Shown piece by piece: positions 15,114 to 19,679 of a stretch of DNA of 19,679 nt (position 1 is the stretch's first letter; the number at the start of each line of letters is the position of its first letter). Made by a program: the position numbers and the translations under genes. Location of the stretch: positions 1 through 19,679 of the forward strand of contig CATPAP010000067.1 of the NCBI GenBank assembly GCA_955651875.1, given 5' to 3'. The stretch is from Candidatus Dormiibacterota bacterium. GTDB taxonomy: Bacteria; Chloroflexota; Dormibacteria; Aeolococcales; Aeolococcaceae. The notes below the pieces were generated by a model. The model saw nothing but the letters and a program-made list of their open reading frames with translations. It had not been told where the DNA came from and ran no database searches.

Positions 15114-16952
15114 ATGTGCGGCATCGCCGGGTTCACCGGTGTCGATCACGAGCTGATGGGTCGGATGCTCGACTCGATGCTCCACCGTGGTCCTGACGGT
15201 TTCGGCATCGAGGCCAACGAGCACTTCTCGATGGGGATACGCCGTCTCGCCATCGTCGACATCGAGGGCGGCAACCAGCCCATCTACACCGAGGATCACC
15301 GCCTCGCGCTCATCAACAACGGCGAGATCTACAACGCTCCCGAGCTGCGCAGGGAGCTCGAGGGCAGGGGGCACAGGTTCGCCACCGACCACTCCGACAC
15401 CGAGGTCATCCTGCGCGGCTTCGAGGAATGGGGGCAGGATGTGGTCACCCACCTCACCGGCATGTTCGCCTTCGCCATCTGGGACTCGACGCGCACCGAG
15501 CTCTTCCTGGCTCGCGACCGCCTCGGGATCAAGCCGCTGTACTACGCGGAGCAGGGCAACCGGGTCATCTTCGCCTCGGAGATCAAGGCGATCCTCCAGG
15601 ACACCACCATCCCCCGGCGCGAGAACCTCGAGGTGCTGCAGCGTTTCCTTCTCTTCCGCGTGCACGACGCCACCGAGGACACGTTCTTCCACGGGATCAA
15701 GCGTCTGCGCCCCGCGCACACCATGACGGTCGGCCCCGATGGGATCCGCAACATCAGGCGCTACTGGAACCCGGAGGTCAACCTCGACTTCAGCGGTGGT
15801 CGCAGCGACGACGGCTACGCCGAGGAGTTCGCTGCGCTGTTCGAGTCGGTGGTGGCGCGCCACCTGCTGTCGGATGCCCCGGTCGGCGTGCCGCTCTCCG
15901 GGGGCCTGGACTCGAGCGGAGTTGTCTGCACGATGGCGCAGCTCATGGAACAGGGCACCGACCTCCACACCGGCGGTCGTCTGCACACCTTCTCGGCCCT
16001 CTATCCCGGCCAGAGCATCGACGAGAGCGAGTACATCCACGAGGTCGAGCAGAGGTGTGGCAGCGTGCCCCATTACGCGTACCCCAGCCTCGACGAGTTC
16101 TGGTCGGAGATGAAGGAGTGGATCTGGTTCCAGGAGGAGCCGACCATCGCGTCGGCGCCGTACGCGTACTACTGCGTGTACCGGCTCGCCAAGAAGGACG
16201 TCAAGGTGATGCTCTCGGGCAACGGCGGCGACGAGCTGCTCGCTGGCTACATCCCCTACTTCCGTGCCTACCTGAGCTCGGCACTCGACCAGCGTCACTG
16301 GCTCGCCGGCGCCCGCGAGCTCATCAAGGGTCTCGACCTCTACCGCGGCTTCTTCGGAGAGGCGCTGCGGTCGAGGATGCCCGGGCACGGCGGCCTGCTC
16401 AGCATGCGCCCGCTGCTCGCCGACCTGAACGGGGATCTCGGCAACGTCAGCTTCAGTCCTGATCGCAATCTCAACGCGCGCCTCGCCCAGGACGTGCTCT
16501 CGTACTCGACGCCGAACCTGCTGCGCTATGAGGACAAGAACTCGATGGCCTTCTCCATCGAGGCCCGCGTTCCGTTTCTCGACCACGAGCTGGTCGAGTT
16601 CATCTTCAAGCTGCCCATCGACCAGAAGATCGACGGCGGCTGGAACCGTGCGGTATACCGGCGGGCCATGCGCGGGCGCATCCCCGAGAAGAACCGTATG
16701 CGCCGCACCAAGATCGGCTTCACCAATCCCGAGGTCACCTGGATCCGCGGGCGCTCCGCGCGCATCCGTGCCATCTTCGACTCGCCGGCGTGCCGGGGGC
16801 GAGGCATCTACGACAACGATCGTCTGGTCCAGGACTTCGACGCGTGGCTCGCCGGCACCCCGGGTGACCCGCTCATCTTCTGGCGCACCATGGTCACCGA
16901 GCTGTGGATGCAGCGCTACCTGGACCAACCGGTGGCGCTGGTCGCAGCATGA
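15114..16952 (+). CDS. asnB: Glutamine-hydrolysing asparagine synthetase (AsnB-type amidotransferase)
   Basis: The enzyme uses glutamine-derived ammonia and ATP to amidate a carboxylate through an acyl-adenylate; the classic product is asparagine. The protein has 612 residues. The class II glutaminase domain starts MCGIAGF with Cys2 and includes MLHRGPDGFG (22-31), RRLAIVDI (43-50), NNGEIYN (68-74) and SDTEVIL (94-100). The synthetase domain has the PPi loop PLSGGLDSSGVV (260-271), LSGNGGDELLAGY and the late motif SMAFSIEARVPFLDHELVEF. Family members also amidate cell-wall diaminopimelate or act in secondary pathways, so the substrate is not proven. The ATG is fixed by Cys2. The stop overlaps the next gene (ATGA). 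Confidence 0.93.
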   Translation: MCGIAGFTGVDHELMGRMLDSMLHRGPDGFGIEANEHFSMGIRRLAIVDIEGGNQPIYTEDHRLALINNGEIYNAPELRRELEGRGHRFATDHSDTEVILRGFEEWGQDVVTHLTGMFAFAIWDSTRTELFLARDRLGIKPLYYAEQGNRVIFASEIKAILQDTTIPRRENLEVLQRFLLFRVHDATEDTFFHGIKRLRPAHTMTVGPDGIRNIRRYWNPEVNLDFSGGRSDDGYAEEFAALFESVVARHLLSDAPVGVPLSGGLDSSGVVCTMAQLMEQGTDLHTGGRLHTFSALYPGQSIDESEYIHEVEQRCGSVPHYAYPSLDEFWSEMKEWIWFQEEPTIASAPYAYYCVYRLAKKDVKVMLSGNGGDELLAGYIPYFRAYLSSALDQRHWLAGARELIKGLDLYRGFFGEALRSRMPGHGGLLSMRPLLADLNGDLGNVSFSPDRNLNARLAQDVLSYSTPNLLRYEDKNSMAFSIEARVPFLDHELVEFIFKLPIDQKIDGGWNRAVYRRAMRGRIPEKNRMRRTKIGFTNPEVTWIRGRSARIRAIFDSPACRGRGIYDNDRLVQDFDAWLAGTPGDPLIFWRTMVTELWMQRYLDQPVALVAA

Positions 16953-17653
16953 GCGTGGCCACCGATTCGGTGTCCTGGCTGGACGCCACGGCTGTCCACG
17001 GACGGACCTACGAGCGCGCCGCCGTGCGCACCCACCTTGTGCACGTGAAGGAACCGATCATCGATGTGCTTCGCCAGTACGTCACACCGGTGTACGAGCC
17101 CGGTGACTTCCTCGTGCTGTCGGAAAAGCTCGTTGCCATCACCCAGGGCCGCGTCATCCATCGGTCCCTGGTTCGTCCCGGCCTGCTCGCCAAGCTCCTC
17201 GTCCGCGGTGTCACCAAGCTCAAGGACGATGTCGGTTTCTCCGATCCCGCCAAGATGCAGGTGGCGATCATGCGAGCGGGATGGGCGCGGATGGCTTTCG
17301 CGATGGTCGCCGGCGGCGTCACCAGGCTCTTCGGCCGGCACGGCGACTTCTACCGGATCGCCGGCAACCGTGTGTCGGAGATCGACGGCTTCAATCCGCA
17401 CACGGTGCGGCCCTTCAACGAGTTCGCCATGCTCGGCCCCGAGGATCCTCCCCGCGATGCCCAGGCCATCGAGGACGCCACCGGCTGGCCGGTGGTCATC
17501 GTCGACGCCAACAACATCAACGTCGAGATCCTCGGCGCCAGCCGCGGCGTTCTCGTTCCCGTCGCCGATGTGCGCCTCGCAGTGCTCGACAACCCGCTCG
17601 GGCAGGGCGAGGAGCAGACGCCGATCGTGCTGATGCGCCCACGTCCGGTGTGA
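16949..17653 (+). CDS. CofE-like protein (coenzyme F420-0:L-glutamate ligase superfamily), function uncertain
   Basis: CofE adds glutamate to F420-0 using GTP, and relatives are known to act in folate glutamylation. This 234-residue protein shows the family N-terminal pattern EPGDFLVLSEKLVAITQGRVI (50-70). It then has HGDFYRIAGNRVSEIDGFNP (131-150), LGPEDPP (162-168), VVIVDANNINVEILG (182-196) and DNPLGQGEEQTP (214-225). I do not see the ANAGVDxSN segment that true CofE enzymes carry after the N-terminal part, and no other F420 biosynthesis gene is nearby. An F420 role is therefore doubtful, and an amide-bond-forming or nucleotide-binding role is only suggested by fold. The ATG at 16949 overlaps the asnB stop. 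The end overlaps alr (GTGA). Confidence 0.75.
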   Translation: MSVATDSVSWLDATAVHGRTYERAAVRTHLVHVKEPIIDVLRQYVTPVYEPGDFLVLSEKLVAITQGRVIHRSLVRPGLLAKLLVRGVTKLKDDVGFSDPAKMQVAIMRAGWARMAFAMVAGGVTRLFGRHGDFYRIAGNRVSEIDGFNPHTVRPFNEFAMLGPEDPPRDAQAIEDATGWPVVIVDANNINVEILGASRGVLVPVADVRLAVLDNPLGQGEEQTPIVLMRPRPV

Positions 17654-18828
17654 GCGATCGACTGACCATGATCCCCGAGGCCGGCGCGGACGTGGCGTTC
17701 CCTCCAGTGACCACGAAGTGGGCGGAGGTCGATGTCGCCCGGCTGAGCAGCAACGCCGCCGCGCTGCGCCGCCTCGCCGGTGATCACTGCGTGGTGATGG
17801 CGATGGTCAAGGCTGGGGGCTACGGTCACGGCGCCGTGCACGCGGCGACGGCGGCCCTGGCCGGTGGTGCGACCTGGCTTGGCGTGTCGTCGGTCACCGA
17901 GGCGGTGGAGCTGCGGCGCTGGGGCATCGACGCACGGATCGTCAACACGGGCTGGACGATGCCGTCGGAGATGTCGACGGCCGCCGCCCATGGCGTCGAT
18001 GTCGCGGTGATCGCTCCCGCGGACGTGCTCGCAGCCCGGATGGCGGCGCACGACCAGGCGCGCCCGGTGCGCGTGCATTGGAAGCTCGACACTGGCATGG
18101 GCCGGCTGGGCACGCGGACCGAGGGTGTCGAGGACATGCGCGATGCGTTGGTTGCGGCGCGAGGCGACGTGGTCGTCGCCGGTCTCTTCACCCACTTCGC
18201 GTCGGCCGACGACGCATCGACTGAGTTCACCGTCGCACAGCACCAGCGTTTCCTCGAAGTGGTCGCACCCCTTCGCGATTGCTTCGACGGTGCCCTGCTT
18301 CACTGCGCCAACAGCGCGGCGGCGCTCCGCCTCCCGGAGACGCACCACGACATGATCAGGCCGGGGATCGCGTTCTACGGCTACCCCCCGGCACACTGCG
18401 AGGGCGTCGTCGACGTCCGCCCAGCCATGCGCGTCTGCGCCGTGGTCACCCAGGTGAAGAACGTTGCTCGGGGCGAGAGCGTCGGCTACGGGCGGGAGTG
18501 GATCGCCAAGCGGCGGACACGCGTCGCCACCGTCGCGGCCGGGTACGCCGACGGGATCGACAGGCGCAACGGCAACCACGGCGGCGCCATCGTCGGCGGC
18601 GCTCTCTGCCCCATGATCGGTCGCATCAGCATGGACCAACTGATCCTCGACGTCAGCCGAGCGGGGGAAGTGTGCAGCGGTGACGCCGTGGTGCTCCTCG
18701 GCGAGCACGACGGCGTCAGCATCGACGCCGCCGCCATCGCCGCGTCGATCGGCACAATCTCCTACGAGGTGCTCTGCGCCGTGTCGGCACGCGTGCCCAG
18801 GGTCGCCGTCCACGGAACAGGAGAGTGA
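17650..18828 (+). CDS. alr: Alanine racemase
   Basis: This PLP enzyme interconverts L- and D-alanine for peptidoglycan. The protein has 392 residues. Conserved parts are AEVDVARLSSNAAALRR (25-41), the PLP Lys54 in MVKAGGYGHGA (52-62), KLDTGMGRLG (145-154), LFTHFASAD (179-187), HCANSAA (218-224), RPGIAFYGYPP (237-247), the second catalytic base Tyr280 in SVGYGREW, VAAGYADGIDRR (295-306) and MIGRISMDQ (322-330). Two positions differ from the forms I know best: KAGGYGHG instead of KA(D/N)xYGHG, and Ser327 where GRxCMDQ usually has Cys. The start GTG 17650 overlaps the previous stop; ATG 17668 is an alternative 18 nt in. It has roughly 20 extra N-terminal residues. Confidence 0.93.
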   Translation: MSDRLTMIPEAGADVAFPPVTTKWAEVDVARLSSNAAALRRLAGDHCVVMAMVKAGGYGHGAVHAATAALAGGATWLGVSSVTEAVELRRWGIDARIVNTGWTMPSEMSTAAAHGVDVAVIAPADVLAARMAAHDQARPVRVHWKLDTGMGRLGTRTEGVEDMRDALVAARGDVVVAGLFTHFASADDASTEFTVAQHQRFLEVVAPLRDCFDGALLHCANSAAALRLPETHHDMIRPGIAFYGYPPAHCEGVVDVRPAMRVCAVVTQVKNVARGESVGYGREWIAKRRTRVATVAAGYADGIDRRNGNHGGAIVGGALCPMIGRISMDQLILDVSRAGEVCSGDAVVLLGEHDGVSIDAAAIAASIGTISYEVLCAVSARVPRVAVHGTGE

Positions 18829-18829
18829 G

Positions 18830-19679
18830 ATGAGCAGGTTGGTGCGCATCGCCGTCGCCCAGTACGCGCCGCACGTCGGCGACGTGGAGGGCAACAGGGC
18901 AGCGGCCGTGGCGTGGACGCGGCGCGCTGTCGCGGAGCGGGTGGACCTCGTCGTCCTCCCCGAGCTGGCGTCGAGCGGCTACGTGTTCGAGTCCGAGGCA
19001 GAGGCAGCCGCCAGCGCCGAGGACCCCGCCGCCGGCGACCTGGTGGCGGCGCTCACCCAGGTGTGCGCGGAGGGCGGCATGCACTGCGTGGTCGGTGTCA
19101 ACGAGCGTGCCGGTGTGCGGCGCCACAACAGCGCGGTGCTGCTCGGCCCGAAGGGCCACATCGCCACCTACCGCAAGCTGCATCTCTACAACGACGAGAA
19201 GTCCTGGTTCGAGCCCGGCGGGGAGCTCCCGGTCGTCGACCTGCCCTTCGGTCGCGTGGGCATGGTGATCTGCTTCGACCTCTGGTTCCCCGAGGCGGTG
19301 CGCGCCCTCGCCCTCGCCGGGGCCGAGGTGGTCGCGGTGCCAACCAACTGGGTGGGATCCTTCAAACGCCAGCTGTTCGACGCCGCCGGTTACTGCCAGG
19401 GAGACATCGTGGCCATGGCGAGCGCCGCCCAGAACGGGCTGGTGATCGCCTGCGCCGACCGCGTCGGTGTGGAGCGCGACGTGCGCTTCCTGGGCTGCTC
19501 GATCATTGTGGGAACCGACGGCTGGCCCGTCATCGGTCCGGCCGGTCCCGAGGAGGACACCCTTCTCGTCGCCGATGTGGATCTCGACAGCGTGACGTCG
19601 GCGAGGAGCCGCACCCCGCGCAACGACCTGATCGGTGACCGGCGCCCGGACTCCTACAATGCTGTGGTCGTCCGCCCTC
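18830..19679 (+). CDS. Nitrilase-superfamily carbon-nitrogen hydrolase (amidase), 3' end outside window
   Basis: Members hydrolyse amides, carbamoyl groups or nitriles through a Glu-Lys-Cys triad. There are 283 residues to the window edge without a stop. The triad is visible: Glu45 in VVLPELASSGY, Lys116 in YRKLHLY and Cys148 in MVICFDLWFPEAVR. FEPGGE (127-132), PTNWVG (171-176) and the late NGLVIACADRVG (202-213) are typical. Most members are 260-300 residues, so little is missing. GGAG (18820-18823) lies 6 nt before ATG 18830, and only one base separates it from the alr stop, so it belongs to the asnB operon. N-carbamoylputrescine amidase, omega-amidase and simple amidase are all possible; substrate cannot be read here. 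Confidence 0.9.
   Translation, partial: MSRLVRIAVAQYAPHVGDVEGNRAAAVAWTRRAVAERVDLVVLPELASSGYVFESEAEAAASAEDPAAGDLVAALTQVCAEGGMHCVVGVNERAGVRRHNSAVLLGPKGHIATYRKLHLYNDEKSWFEPGGELPVVDLPFGRVGMVICFDLWFPEAVRALALAGAEVVAVPTNWVGSFKRQLFDAAGYCQGDIVAMASAAQNGLVIACADRVGVERDVRFLGCSIIVGTDGWPVIGPAGPEEDTLLVADVDLDSVTSARSRTPRNDLIGDRRPDSYNAVVVRP

Overview
High-G+C bacterial chromosome segment with dense coding, many GTG starts and many 4-nt stop/start overlaps. It carries 18 genes: 16 complete, one truncated at each window edge, and one of the complete genes (thiL) appears to contain a single-base frameshift. The gene content resembles the Bacillus housekeeping blocks cdaA-cdaR-glmM-glmS, acpS/alr, and thiL-tsaE-tsaB-rimI-tsaD followed by groESL. 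The DtxR/IdeR-type iron box and the -10 boxes placed almost at start codons look actinobacterial. A lineage near Actinobacteria/Chloroflexota (for example Dormibacterota) is my best guess. It is an inference, since no rRNA is present.

Region 1 (1-6248, + strand) is one tightly packed run: the 3' end of argF, cdaA (c-di-AMP synthase), cdaR (YbbR-domain partner of CdaA), glmS (glucosamine-6-phosphate synthase), a fused acpS-nnrD gene, and a HAD phosphatase. Except for the 96-nt gap before glmS, each gene starts on the stop codon of the one before. Region 2 (6236-7315, - strand) is a secreted coiled-coil/CHAP cell-wall hydrolase whose end overlaps the HAD gene tail to tail. A 226-nt divergent intergenic region follows.

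Region 3 (7542-11298, + strand) holds thiL, then the tRNA t6A genes tsaE, tsaB and tsaD, with rimI between tsaB and tsaD. tsaD appears to start at CTG. Region 4 (11330-12884) is a DtxR-family regulator and a ZIP metal transporter separated by a near-consensus 19-bp iron box. The regulator keeps one metal site of the family but has lost most ligands of the other.

Region 5 (12902-15065) is groES-groEL behind a promoter with a clear CIRCE element and a second, overlapping imperfect CIRCE-like dyad. Region 6 (15099 to the end) is a coupled four-gene cassette: an AsnB-type amidotransferase, a CofE/F420-0:glutamyl-ligase-like protein, alanine racemase, and a nitrilase-superfamily amidase cut by the window edge. 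This cassette, the AcpS-NnrD fusion and the regulator/iron box/ZIP module are the parts most worth following up. I found no rRNA, tRNA, CRISPR array, insertion sequence or prophage signature.
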